Part shown: in pieces, positions 24,787 to 33,255 of the stretch
Layout: every line of letters begins with the position of its first letter
How positions within the stretch are numbered: the first letter of the stretch is position 1
Translations under genes and position numbers: made by a program
NCBI RefSeq assembly: GCF_013179285.1
Contig: NZ_WVNW01000011.1
Coordinates: forward strand, 1 to 37,808
Reading direction: 5' to 3'
Source of the DNA: Roseobacter sp. HKCCD6576-2
GTDB lineage: Bacteria; Pseudomonadota; Alphaproteobacteria; Rhodobacterales; Rhodobacteraceae
DNA length: 37,808 nucleotides
The notes under the pieces: generated by a model
Seen by the model: the letters and a program-made list of their open reading frames with translations, nothing else
What the model was told of the DNA's origin: nothing
Database searches by the model: none

Positions 24787-25412
24787 ATCTGGCGAGGGCC
24801 TGGCAGTCCGAACGGCGGGTTGATCAGATGGTCGGTTTCTTCGATGAACCGGTTTCTGTTATGTCCGAAGGTATGCGCCTGAAGCATCTGCAACACTTCC
24901 GGGCCTGCGCGCTCCACGATGGCGACGCCAGCCAGGAGTGCGGGTCGGATATGGAGTGGCACAATTGGATGCTTGGGCGAGGGCGGGAACGATCCCTCTC
25001 TGGCGATGATCTCGTAGAGGTTTGGTATGACGGCACCGAGAACTCTATAGCGCCAGAGTTTGGCGTCGCGCGGGAATGGCCAGGGCACTCTGCGTATTAG
25101 AAGGAGACAGGCGAGTTTCAGAGGTGATGTCCAGGTTTGGATGTCGCGTTCTGCATCATCTTGGAGCAGGTTCTCTCCTCGAAGTGCGGCGGCACGATAT
25201 TGATCGAACGGACGGCCGCGGTCGCATTGACCCAAGTTTTGGAACGGCCGACCGCAATGCGGGCAAGTGATCCGCCATCCTTGCCGATCACAACGCAGGA
25301 TTGGTCCTGGATCGGAATGACCGGAGTTGCAGCCCGAGCATCGTTGTATGGGTTTCTTTGAGATGAACCGATGTGCGGAGCTCTGAACGTTGGCAAAGGT
25401 CATCTGGTGCAC
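24756..25412 (-). pseudogene. TniQ-family transposition protein, C-terminal part
   Basis: Up to 218 aa open. A zinc-finger-like block (RCSGCN, then ITCPHCGRPF) precedes a helical tail (LKLACLLLIRRVPWPFPRD, RPALLAGVAIVERAGPEVL). TniQ helps target selection in Tn5053- and Tn7-like transposons. The N-terminal half and any TniA/TniB are missing; upstream sequence is an ScpB remnant. The last ~43 residues are repeated at 36344-36473. Confidence 0.7.
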
Positions 25413-25459
25413 GGCTTGGCATCAGTCGAGAACATCTCCGCCAGACGGCCAGCCTAGTC

Positions 25460-25729
25460 CCGGCTCAGTGATCGGTCGGCTATCACCAACCGATCACGCG
25501 GGATGGGCTCAAGGACATCTTCGGCAAGGAGATCAGTCGCGACTTGATCGGGCGGTTTCATGCCCGTGGGTTGATCGGGACAGGTCCGCGGTCCCCGCAG
25601 CGCGGGGCGCCTTACACCTACGTTATGACCGAGCGGTTTCTGGTCGCGTTCGATCTTGAGACACTGCACGACTTGCCGGATCGAGAGCAGTTGGAGGATG
25701 CGGCGATTGCGGCTGTCGCGGAGCTTTGA
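25460..25729 (+). pseudogene. ScpB C-terminal remnant (copy 2)
   Basis: The frame VGYHQPITRDGLKDIFGKEI, SRDLIGRFHARGLIGTGPRS, PYTYVMTERFLVAFDLETLH, LPDREQLED is the ScpB winged-helix C-terminus. It is better preserved than the copy at 1450-1680 and ends with TGA. The N-terminal half is absent and no start is evident. It directly adjoins the TniQ remnant. Confidence 0.65.
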
Positions 25730-25784
25730 GAGGGGACAACCTAGCAACAGTTCAGTTGCCACGCATTTTCAATCGGTCGAAGTG

Positions 25785-26702
25785 TCAGTTGAGGAGTTTC
25801 TCCAGCTCCCCCCTCTGCTCAGCGTGTTTTCCCGGATTTTTTTGGATCAACCGTTTCAGATTGAGAAGCTTCCAACGCACGGCGGGAAGCTCAGCAGCCT
25901 GTGGTCGATCTATGGCAGAGAAGTCCGGGGTGCCATCCTGCAGGCTGAGCAGGAATTGTTTGGTGCTTTCGTCGAAACGGGATTGAATGTCCGCGATCAA
26001 CTGCTTGCGTGTCACTAGTAAGTCATCGAGGTGGACGGGTGATTTGGTCATGCCCTCGAACTCACGCGCATAAGGCTGGTCGAGATCGATCAGATTGGGG
26101 CTCAGCAACTCATGCGCAGGACGTGACGAACAGGCGACGTAGATCAAGAAGGTCCGGAATAGATCGTCCGTCAGGCCTTCGTGTTCATAGAGCAGCTTCA
26201 CGTCGTAAAGGTCGCGCGGGTGCTGGCGATCAACTGCAGCATTTAGCTTGCCGCCGAAAAGGTCTTCGAACGAGACAATTTGCATCTCTGCGTATCCAAA
26301 CGCATCTTCCACCGCGTCGGAGACTGAACGGATTTCGGAGTCATGGACAACGCCCCGTGTGACGGGCGAGGTTTCGATCTTGATCTCGGCGCTTTCCAGA
26401 CGTGCTAGCACGCGGGTGGCGCCGCCCCCACCTCCTAGAATTCGTTGAGCCCGCGCGCCCCTAATGCTCTCTTCGATTGAGGCGGCGATGCGATTCATAG
26501 CCTCGTTGATCTCGGCAAGGCTTTCAGCACGCTCTTTGATCGGCAGGTAGGTCAGGTCGATATCAACCGAGAGGCGCGGTAAATCGCGATAGAACAGGTT
26601 GATTGCCGTGCCGCCCTTGAGCGCGAAAATCTCTTCTCTAGCGACATAAGGGAGTACGCGCACCAGAAGGGCGACCTGGGCTTCATAGGTCTTACGCGCC
26701 AT
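25785..26702 (-). CDS. abiEii: AbiEii toxin, nucleotidyltransferase of a type IV toxin-antitoxin system
   Basis: 305 aa. Nucleotidyltransferase motif I is KGGTAINLF (from residue 29), motif II is the D-x-D pair D47/D49 (SVDIDLTY), and motifs III/IV lie in GGKLNAAVDRQHPRDLYDVK. AbiEii enzymes transfer nucleotides to tRNA or other targets, causing growth arrest as phage defence by abortive infection or element stabilisation. The catalytic motifs are all present. The gene overlaps the antitoxin gene by 11 nt, the usual order antitoxin then toxin. Confidence 0.9.
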   Translation of the reverse strand: MARKTYEAQVALLVRVLPYVAREEIFALKGGTAINLFYRDLPRLSVDIDLTYLPIKERAESLAEINEAMNRIAASIEESIRGARAQRILGGGGGATRVLARLESAEIKIETSPVTRGVVHDSEIRSVSDAVEDAFGYAEMQIVSFEDLFGGKLNAAVDRQHPRDLYDVKLLYEHEGLTDDLFRTFLIYVACSSRPAHELLSPNLIDLDQPYAREFEGMTKSPVHLDDLLVTRKQLIADIQSRFDESTKQFLLSLQDGTPDFSAIDRPQAAELPAVRWKLLNLKRLIQKNPGKHAEQRGELEKLLN

Positions 26703-27513
26703 CGTCGACCTTCGTTCTCACAAACTCCTCCGGCACCATGATGCGGTACTGTGGGTGGATCTTTCCGCCCTTAACCAGAGCACGGTCGCCCGTCCCAAAG
26801 TCGAACGCTTTGGCATCGAGGCGTTTGCGCCAGGAGTGATCGTGGCGATCCGCGAAAACAAAAAAGATGCGCCTTACCTTGATCTTCTTGCAACTGTGCA
26901 GGAGTGCGGTGAGTAGTTTTGGTCGCAGCGTTGTCAGGCCTTCGAAAACCACATCGAGGTTATGGAAGCTCTCATGGTCTGGTAGCTCTTCAATGGCTTC
27001 CATGATCGCTCGTTCCGGTGTCGATATCCTCAACTGCCAGTCCCAAGGCGTGCTGTCCACCGACAGTGTCTTATCGCTGGTCACGCCGAGTTTTGGGTCT
27101 GCGAAGAGTGTTCGCTTGCGTTGTATGATGGTTGCGTTCAATGGGAGCTTGCCGAGCCAGGGCGGGTTCTTGTCGCCATAGATCCAGACTGGTGCTGTAT
27201 GTCCTAGGCGCAAATAGTGATCGTAACCTTGTCGGGAGAGAGCGGTCATGCCCCCCACGTGGGCATTATGTCCCATGATATGCTGAAGGGAGAGAATGCA
27301 GGTCTCCCAGTCGAGTGTGTTGCTCTTTGCTCTTATGGGGCCGGGACGACGAAAAACACCGCGGTAGACACGCTCCAGCCAGCCTCGGTTGACGTAGTCT
27401 CGGAAAGACTCGTACGCGATGCCATGCGCCGTGAGCCATTTGGCATCGACGAGATAGCCTGATGGCACAGCGTCAAGCACTTTCTTCAAGTTTTGAGCGC
27501 GTCCAGTAGTCAT
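26692..27513 (-). CDS. abiEi: AbiEi antitoxin and autorepressor
   Basis: 273 aa. An N-terminal winged helix (about residues 5-50, YLVDAKWLTAHGIAYESFRD) with the typical GWLERVYRGVFRRPG turn precedes the AbiEi C-terminal domain, which neutralises the toxin. It has the AbiEi marker STPERAIMEAIEELP. In type IV systems the antitoxin does not bind the toxin directly but opposes its action and represses its own promoter. Repeats just upstream are candidate operators. Confidence 0.88.
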   Translation of the reverse strand: MTTGRAQNLKKVLDAVPSGYLVDAKWLTAHGIAYESFRDYVNRGWLERVYRGVFRRPGPIRAKSNTLDWETCILSLQHIMGHNAHVGGMTALSRQGYDHYLRLGHTAPVWIYGDKNPPWLGKLPLNATIIQRKRTLFADPKLGVTSDKTLSVDSTPWDWQLRISTPERAIMEAIEELPDHESFHNLDVVFEGLTTLRPKLLTALLHSCKKIKVRRIFFVFADRHDHSWRKRLDAKAFDFGTGDRALVKGGKIHPQYRIMVPEEFVRTKVDDGA

Positions 27514-27520
27514 AGCGCTT

Positions 27521-27549
27521 AAATTGGCATACTTTCAAAGAAATTGCCA
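27521..27549. promoter_or_regulatory. candidate AbiEi operator repeats
   Basis: AAATTGGCA (27521-27529) and AAATTGCCA (27541-27549) recur exactly 20 bp apart, two helical turns, ending 8-36 bp upstream of the abiEi start. The same bases contain TGGCA and TGCCA as inverted arms. AbiEi antitoxins bind repeats at their promoter, so this is the likely autoregulation site. Confidence 0.45.
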
Positions 27550-27934
27550 CGGAGCTCTTTATGGATTCTGTGTAAGGAGCGTCTAAAATGCCGCAGAGTG
27601 ACGAAATCCACAGGAGCAGATGGTATAGTTGAAAAGATCAGACTCAGGAGAGCCAGGAGCAGCGACTGTCGCCGATGATAACTTCTCAGAGCAAATTCCT
27701 CACCCCCCCCCCGCATAGGGAGTGGCTGGGATCAGAGCTTTCCTTCCATCTTATCTTTAACTCAGCGAATTCTGGAAGGCAGCCATTCATTGCTCAAAAA
27801 CTAGTACGGTCCATCGGGCCCAAGCGCATTGTGTTATTCTGACCAAGAACTCGCCTTTCAGCTCCTGAATTGATTGCAGCGATTGCCTGAGGTGTCTCTA
27901 TCTTCGATAAGATTGAGGTAGTGTGCTCCCATGT
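27550..27934. other. 385-bp stretch with no supported gene
   Basis: No coding region is convincing here. A run of ten C residues at 27703-27712 is the only marked feature; such runs are prone to slippage or sequencing error. The sequence is less GC-rich than the flanking operons. Confidence 0.5.
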
Positions 27935-28236
27935 CTACTTACAGCGCGGCAGACCCAAGAGGTTATTCGGTTCGGCACATTCGGTTCGGCACCATCCGCT
28001 TCGGTTTTCAGGTACTTTTTTCCGTTCCGGATAGCGATAACGACCCAGACCGACTTGCCATTTGCGCTTGTCCAAAAACGCCACGTGCCATCTTCGATAC
28101 CTTTGATGGCAACGTCGAGCTTAATGCACCAAGGACCGCAACTCTTGGAGCCAGTGGCTCCGCCGATGCTGTCAATACGCCGGTCAGAGTCTGCCCCGTC
28201 TGGGATAATACAGGTGACCTAATGATCCTGTGGCAT
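27935..28236 (-). pseudogene. DUF3892 protein gene with nonsense codon and frameshift
   Basis: From an ATG at 28236 with a strong AAGGAAGG site the minus strand reads MPQDH, TAG, VTCIIPDGADSDRRIDSIGG, then VAIKGIEDGTWRFWTSANGK, YLKTEADGAEPN. This is a small DUF3892 protein, whose function is unknown. An exact 14-bp duplication then throws the frame; skipping one copy restores the usual ending EPNNLLGLPRCK and TAG at 27935. Two separate lesions make a pseudogene likely. Confidence 0.75.
27965..27992. repeat. 14-bp perfect tandem duplication
   Basis: ATTCGGTTCGGCAC occurs twice with no gap (27965-27978 and 27979-27992). Fourteen is not a multiple of three, so the duplication shifts the DUF3892 frame; removing one copy restores it. 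Confidence 0.95.
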
Positions 28237-28338
28237 AGAGAAATATCCTTCCTTTTATGACATCCGACGATGTCGGTTTGACACGGACCCGCAGAGGTGG
28301 GTGCTCTGTGCGAGTCCTAATGTTGCGGGGTCATCGGC

Positions 28339-28602
28339 TTAGCAGTCAGGGAGATTGTCCGAGTTGTTGCTCGAAGACTTGTCGGCGGTTGAGCGGAGGT
28401 ATTTTCCGGTTGTTCCGTTCACCACGGTGCTGTTGACACGAGATGTACCAGCTTGCTGGACGTAGTACGTGTGCGTGCCGTTTTCGATATCGCGGATCGC
28501 ATCAGCCTTCTGCCGCGGAGACCATGCCTCGCCTGATTTGCAAAGTTTGGTAATGTCGCCGTCCTTGTGTGCTGAAAGGCCAGATTTGGTCGGATTGGTC
28601 AC
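28339..28602 (-). CDS. DUF3892 domain protein, possibly 5'-truncated
   Basis: 87 aa from a GTG, but with no clear ribosome binding site. The body GDITKLCKSGEAWSPRQKAD, AIRDIENGTHTYYVQ, VVNGTTGKYLRSTAD and ending NLPDC is a DUF3892 domain of unknown function. A TAG lies directly before the GTG, and the frame is open again upstream of it, so a longer gene with an amber codon is an alternative. It is a diverged paralogue of the broken gene at 27935-28236, same strand. Confidence 0.6.
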   Translation of the reverse strand: MTNPTKSGLSAHKDGDITKLCKSGEAWSPRQKADAIRDIENGTHTYYVQQAGTSRVNSTVVNGTTGKYLRSTADKSSSNNSDNLPDC

Positions 28603-28728
28603 CTAGGCGGTCACTTGTGCAATTTGCGTTGGCAAAGCTTTTACAAACTGATGTCTAAATCAAATGCTTTGAGATCACACAAAGCGTTGGGCTATCTAGG
28701 GAGGGAATCTCATAGGCGACAACGAGTT

Positions 28729-29373
28729 TTAGTGGTCAGTGCCGATGTCGAAGAACTGAAGATACTTGTCGATGGCCCGTGCAATCTCTTCCTGCGGTTT
28801 GGCGGGCTCCGGCATGCGGTAGATATGCTGGCGTATGCCGATGTAAACAATTCCGCCATGCAGGTTCCAAACATCTTCCATCTTTGGCGGGCTGTCCGAG
28901 CGGGCCAGCGCTTCGGTTTCCGCCAAGAGCGGGCTTAGGATGACCTCACCCAAATGCCTGAGGTAGCGGCGGTTGAGAGTTGCGCCTGCCAGCCCCGAGA
29001 ACATGAAAATCCGCATCCACTCCCATTCGAAGATCAAAGCGCTGTATTCACTGTAAAATGCGAGAAGTCGTTGGCGTAACGGCACACTGCGGTCTGTCAG
29101 GCGTTCGGGCCAATCGGGGGACAGCCGACCGATATACACCTTTTCATAAACCGCATCGATCAGTTCATCTTTGGTCGCAAAGTAACTAAAGATCAGCGAT
29201 TGCGTTACCCCAAGGCGCCGGGCCAATTCGCGCGTTTTACCCTCGAGACCGACTTCGGCAAAAAACAACACGGCTTCGTCAACAATCTGTTGGCGGCGCT
29301 CTGCTGGGGGCAGGCGTTTTCGCGTCGCGCTTTCTTCGCCATCACGGGCGGGATTTGTTGTCGGTTCGTTCAT
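28729..29373 (-). CDS. TetR-family transcriptional regulator
   Basis: 214 aa from the ATG at 29373, which has a GGGAG site 6 nt upstream; the frame is open for 29 more codons but those are non-conserved. The helix-turn-helix is at about residues 30-75 (TRELARRLGVTQSLIFSYFA, TKDELIDAVY). The C-terminal ligand domain includes WEWMRIFMFSGLAG. It is divergent from the molybdenum hydroxylase operon and probably regulates it. The ligand is unknown, plausibly the hydroxylase substrate. Confidence 0.88.
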   Translation of the reverse strand: MNEPTTNPARDGEESATRKRLPPAERRQQIVDEAVLFFAEVGLEGKTRELARRLGVTQSLIFSYFATKDELIDAVYEKVYIGRLSPDWPERLTDRSVPLRQRLLAFYSEYSALIFEWEWMRIFMFSGLAGATLNRRYLRHLGEVILSPLLAETEALARSDSPPKMEDVWNLHGGIVYIGIRQHIYRMPEPAKPQEEIARAIDKYLQFFDIGTDH

Positions 29374-29452
29374 CAGGCGCTCCCGCAGTTTGGTAGAGAC
29401 AAAAAATTTTTCTTGCAACGACTCACTTTTAAAGATCATCTGCTCAATATAA

Positions 29453-29466
29453 TTGATCAAGCGCTT
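29453..29466. promoter_or_regulatory. overlapping palindromes in the TetR/hydroxylase intergenic region
   Basis: TTGATCAA (29453-29460) and AAGCGCTT (29459-29466) are perfect 8-bp palindromes sharing two bases, in an AT-rich stretch between the regulator and the FAD-subunit gene. They are plausible TetR-type operator parts. A GGGGGGAGG ribosome binding site follows at 29488-29496. Confidence 0.35.
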
Positions 29467-29501
29467 AATAAGGTGCGGATTGCAAAAGGGGGGAGGACGC
29501 T

Positions 29502-30335
29502 ATGAAGGCATCAGCGGGTGGCTATGCCCGGGCTGAGAGCGTTGGACATGCTCTTGAATTGCTGACGGCGTCGGACGGTCAAGGTCGCGTGTTGGCGGGC
29601 GGTCAAAGTTTGATCGCCGCAATGAATATGCGCCTTTCGAACGGTGATATGCTGGTCGATATCTCAAACATTAGCGACTTGTCTGGCGTCACCCTTGATG
29701 GTGACACCCTTCGGATTGGCGCTCTGACACGCCACGCCCAGGTGGGCAGTGACCCCCATGTAAAAGCGCAAGCACCATTGTTGACGACCGCTGTCGGGCA
29801 CATTGCCCACGCCGCCATCCGCAATCGCGGCACGATTGGCGGGGCACTGGCGCATGCGGACCCTGCGGCGGAATTCCCGGCCTGCGCATTGGCATTGGGC
29901 GCGACGATCCATGTCGAAGGGCCGGATGGGGTGCGCAGCATCCCTGCGGAAGACTTTTTTGAAGAGGTCTTCACAACCGCTTTGAACGAAGACGAGATTT
30001 TGACCTCGATCACAGTGCCGATCACAGAGCCAGACGAGGTACAGGTTCTTGAAGAGGTCGTGCGCCGCTCGGGTGATTATGCGATGGTTGGTCTTTGCCT
30101 TGTCAAACGCGCGGCAGGCCACCGCATCTCGCTGTTTTCGGTTGGACCAAAGCCTATTCTGGCGACCTCTTCGATGGCCGCGCTGGATGGGGGCGATCTG
30201 GACGCGGCGGTTGCGGCTTTGGCGTCCGAGATGGACCCACCGTCTGACACACAGGCAAGTGCTGCGTATCGTCGGCACCTTGCTGGCGTCCTGCTGCGTC
30301 GCGCGTTTGCCCGTTTGGAAGGAGAAGCCGCATGA
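29502..30335 (+). CDS. FAD-binding medium subunit of a molybdenum hydroxylase
   Basis: 277 aa, CoxM/XdhB-like. Two FAD-pyrophosphate motifs are present, AGGQSL (residues 32-37) and TIGGALAHADPAAE (from 111), followed by the C-terminal CO-dehydrogenase flavoprotein domain. It passes electrons from the iron-sulfur subunit to an acceptor. Gene order medium-small-large is that of the CO-dehydrogenase-like branch of the xanthine oxidase family. It overlaps the next gene by ATGA. Confidence 0.9.
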   Translation: MKASAGGYARAESVGHALELLTASDGQGRVLAGGQSLIAAMNMRLSNGDMLVDISNISDLSGVTLDGDTLRIGALTRHAQVGSDPHVKAQAPLLTTAVGHIAHAAIRNRGTIGGALAHADPAAEFPACALALGATIHVEGPDGVRSIPAEDFFEEVFTTALNEDEILTSITVPITEPDEVQVLEEVVRRSGDYAMVGLCLVKRAAGHRISLFSVGPKPILATSSMAALDGGDLDAAVAALASEMDPPSDTQASAAYRRHLAGVLLRRAFARLEGEAA

Positions 30336-30832
30336 CCGAATTGTTTCGTGACAGAGTCGACGTGTCTTTAACCGTCAATGGTGAACCGGTTGAGGCTCGT
30401 GTGCCTGCAGGACAGCACATGATCGACTTTTTGCGCCTCGAATTGGGGCTGACTGGTGCGTATGCGAGTTGTGAACACGGCGTCTGCGGCGCGTGTACGA
30501 TCCGCGTTGATGGCGACGCGGTGCGCGGCTGCCTGATGTTGGCGGCACAGGCGGACGGGGCTGAGGTCTGGACGGTCGAAGGCCTGACAGACACCGCTGT
30601 GATCAGGGATTTGCAGGATGCCTTTGTGGCGCGCAATGCGTTGCAGTGCGGGTTCTGCACACCTGGCATGCTCGTCTCGGCAGAAGAATTACTGTCCAAA
30701 GGCGGGACGCCAAGCCGAGCAGAAATCCGAGAGCATCTGTCAGGCAATTACTGCCGCTGCACTGGTTACGAGGCCATCATTGATGCTGTTGAGCGTGCCG
30801 CGCAGCAGCGCGCCGGGAATGAGCAAGCATGA
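30332..30832 (+). CDS. [2Fe-2S] small subunit of a molybdenum hydroxylase
   Basis: 166 aa. All eight cluster cysteines are present: C47, C52, C55 and C67 (plant ferredoxin-type cluster) and C106, C109, C141 and C143 (proximal cluster, CGFCTPGM and CRCTGYE). It relays electrons between the molybdenum and FAD subunits. Gene overlaps (ATGA) on both sides show coupling. Confidence 0.93.
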   Translation: MTELFRDRVDVSLTVNGEPVEARVPAGQHMIDFLRLELGLTGAYASCEHGVCGACTIRVDGDAVRGCLMLAAQADGAEVWTVEGLTDTAVIRDLQDAFVARNALQCGFCTPGMLVSAEELLSKGGTPSRAEIREHLSGNYCRCTGYEAIIDAVERAAQQRAGNEQA

Positions 30833-33210
30833 CGATCCCCTTCAACAACCCTAACCGTCCGAATTCTTATATCGGCAGGACAGTTCCACGTCCGAATGCG
30901 ACCAAGCTGGTGCAGGGTAGAGGGCGTTATGTTGATGACATCGTGCTGCCAAGGATGCTTCACGTCGCGTTTTCACGGTCGCCCGTTGCGCACGCAAAAA
31001 TTGGTGAGATTGATCTCGACGAAGCCAAAGCAGTCAAAGGCGTTTTGGGCGTCTTTACTGGCACGGATTTGGCCAAGGTGTGTACACCTTGGGTCGCCGT
31101 TCTTGCACATCTTAAAGGGCTGAAATCTCCACCTCAACATCCGCTTGCCATGGACCGCGCCTGTTGGGTTGGAGAGCCGGTCGTTGCTGTTGTCGCAACC
31201 ACGCGCGCAGCGGCGGAAGAGGCGGTTTCGCTGGTCATGGTCGACTACGAGGACCTGCCCGTTGTCACGGACACCATGTCCGCGCTGGATAAGAACACGC
31301 CTGTCATTCATCCGGATTTGGGTGACAATCTCGCGTTTCGTCGACTGCACGAAGAAGGCGATGTCGACGCTGTGTTCGAGACCGCGCAGAAGGTTGTGTC
31401 AGCCAGCTTCAAAACTGCGCGCCACACCGGCGTCACGCTCGAGCCGCGTTCGATCCTTGTCGATTGGAACCCTGCCGAAGGGCAGATGACCGCGTATCAT
31501 GCAACGCAGGCGCCGCACATGATGCAGGCCGTTCTTGCCAAGCATCTGGACATTCCAGAAAGCTGCGTGCGTGTCATTTGCGGTGATGTTGGCGGGTCGT
31601 ATGGCATCAAGGTTCATGTCTATCCCGATGAGGTGGCAACGGCTGCCATTGCCAAAGTGATGGGACGCCCGATCAAATTCATCGCGGATCGTCTCGAAAG
31701 CTACACCACAGACATCCACGCGCGCGATCACGAGATCGAGGCCAAGATTGCCGTTGATGAAAACGGAATAATTCTTGCCATGGACGTTGATGACTGGACT
31801 GGGATCGGGCCGTACTCGGTGTATCCGCGTACTTCTGCGATCGAAGGCAATCAGGTCGTGAACCTGTGTGGGGGCCCTTATGACTTCGCCAATTACCGGG
31901 CACAGACCACGGTTGTGTTTCAGAACAAGGCTCCAACCTGTCAGTATCGCGCGGTGGGGCATCCTATCGCGGTTGCCATCACCGAAGGGTTGGTGGACAT
32001 GGCGGCCGCAGAGATCGGAATGGACCCGGTCGAGATACGGCGGCGCAATATGTACGGGGACGATGCGTATCCGGTAACATCACCTGCCAAGATGAAGTTC
32101 GAGGGCCTGTCGCACCATGCGTCGATGGACAAGCTGATAGAGATGATGGACTATGACGCGTTGCGCGCCGATCAGGCTGAGGCCCGTAAGCAGGGCAAGT
32201 ATCGCGGCATCGGCATAGCGTCTTTCATCGAGCTGACGAACCCGTCGCCTTTCATGTACGGCATCGGCGGCGCGCGGATCTCAGCACAGGACGGCTGCAC
32301 AGTGCGAATGGACCCGGATGGGTCGGTTGTGGCGATGTCCGGCGTGACTGAACAAGGGCAGGGCACCGAAGCGATGTTAAGTCAGGTTGTGGCCGAAGGC
32401 GTCGGCGTGAGCCCGTCCAATGTGCGAGTGATCACAGGCGATACGCAAGTCACGCCCTATGGCGGCGGCACATGGGCCTCGCGCGGCGCGGGCATTGGCG
32501 GAGAGGCGGCCTTGCAAGCGGCAATCGCATTGCGCGGGTCGATCCTTGAGGTTGCTGCGGCGATGCTTCAGGCCGAGGCAGACAAACTCGATATCCGTGA
32601 TGGTCAGGTCGTCGATGGTAGCACCGGTGAGGTGCGTATGCCGCTCGAAGAGCTGGGGCGTATCGTGTATTTTCGAGGAGATACGCTGCCCGAAGACCTC
32701 CCGCGCGAATTGGTCCAGACGAGGCACTTCATTACGACGGAGTACCCCTTCGCCTTCACCAACGGTGTTCAGGCGTCGTACTTGGAGGTTGATACTGATA
32801 CAGGCGTTGTCACCCTACTCAAGCACTGGTGCGTCGAAGACTGTGGTCGCGTAATCAATCCACAGCTGGTGGATGAACAGATCCGGGGAGGGATCGTTCA
32901 GGGCCTTGGCGGCGCGCTTTACGAGGAAATCCATTATGATGAGGACGGTCAGCTTCTGAACGGGTCGATGGCCGATTACCTTGTTCCGATGGCTGCCGAG
33001 ATGCCGGATATGCAGATCGGCCATGTGGAGACGCCCACCCAGGAAAGCGAACTTGGGGCGAAGGGCGCGGGCGAGGCCGGGACCGCCGGAGCCCCCGCGG
33101 CCGTGATGAACGCCATCAACGATGCACTGCGCCCGCTTGGAGCGCAGGTGACTGAAATGCCTTTCACGCCGGAACGTATCCTGCGGGCGGTGCGCAAAAT
33201 CAACGACTGA
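30829..33210 (+). CDS. molybdopterin-binding large subunit, xanthine dehydrogenase family
   Basis: 793 aa. Cofactor-binding segments GDVGGSYGIK, TEQGQGTEAML and GGGTWASRGAGIGG are present, and the catalytic Glu is E749 in KGAGEAG. The loop corresponding to the CO dehydrogenase active site (AYRCSFR) reads QYRAVGHP here (Q372-P379), without the Cys that carries the Cu-Mo bridge. It is therefore a hydroxylase of an organic substrate (aldehyde or N-heterocycle), not a CO dehydrogenase. No maturation gene (XdhC/CoxD-like) lies nearby. The following TRAP system probably imports the substrate. Confidence 0.9.
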   Translation: MTIPFNNPNRPNSYIGRTVPRPNATKLVQGRGRYVDDIVLPRMLHVAFSRSPVAHAKIGEIDLDEAKAVKGVLGVFTGTDLAKVCTPWVAVLAHLKGLKSPPQHPLAMDRACWVGEPVVAVVATTRAAAEEAVSLVMVDYEDLPVVTDTMSALDKNTPVIHPDLGDNLAFRRLHEEGDVDAVFETAQKVVSASFKTARHTGVTLEPRSILVDWNPAEGQMTAYHATQAPHMMQAVLAKHLDIPESCVRVICGDVGGSYGIKVHVYPDEVATAAIAKVMGRPIKFIADRLESYTTDIHARDHEIEAKIAVDENGIILAMDVDDWTGIGPYSVYPRTSAIEGNQVVNLCGGPYDFANYRAQTTVVFQNKAPTCQYRAVGHPIAVAITEGLVDMAAAEIGMDPVEIRRRNMYGDDAYPVTSPAKMKFEGLSHHASMDKLIEMMDYDALRADQAEARKQGKYRGIGIASFIELTNPSPFMYGIGGARISAQDGCTVRMDPDGSVVAMSGVTEQGQGTEAMLSQVVAEGVGVSPSNVRVITGDTQVTPYGGGTWASRGAGIGGEAALQAAIALRGSILEVAAAMLQAEADKLDIRDGQVVDGSTGEVRMPLEELGRIVYFRGDTLPEDLPRELVQTRHFITTEYPFAFTNGVQASYLEVDTDTGVVTLLKHWCVEDCGRVINPQLVDEQIRGGIVQGLGGALYEEIHYDEDGQLLNGSMADYLVPMAAEMPDMQIGHVETPTQESELGAKGAGEAGTAGAPAAVMNAINDALRPLGAQVTEMPFTPERILRAVRKIND

Positions 33211-33255
33211 ACCAAAAGGGCGCCGGGGAGTGCGCCGCTCATAGGGAGGACAATC

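Noticed and set aside
24828-25361. Several plus-strand frames of 60-90 codons
   Set aside because: They are antisense to the TniQ remnant and have no recognisable features.
27703-27712. Run of ten C residues as a phase-variable switch
   Set aside because: No gene or promoter could be placed across it; may also be a sequencing artefact.
27931-28260. 109-codon plus-strand frame
   Set aside because: It is a shadow of the minus-strand DUF3892 pseudogene, which has the ribosome binding site and domain motifs.
28615-28728. Plus-strand reading LRSHKALGYLGRE, reminiscent of an IS3 OrfB C-terminus
   Set aside because: Only about a dozen residues match, with no other IS3 sequence around; too short to call.
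30829-33210. CO dehydrogenase large subunit (CoxL)
   Set aside because: The active-site loop lacks the copper-binding Cys and the CoxL signature, so only the wider molybdenum hydroxylase family is supported.
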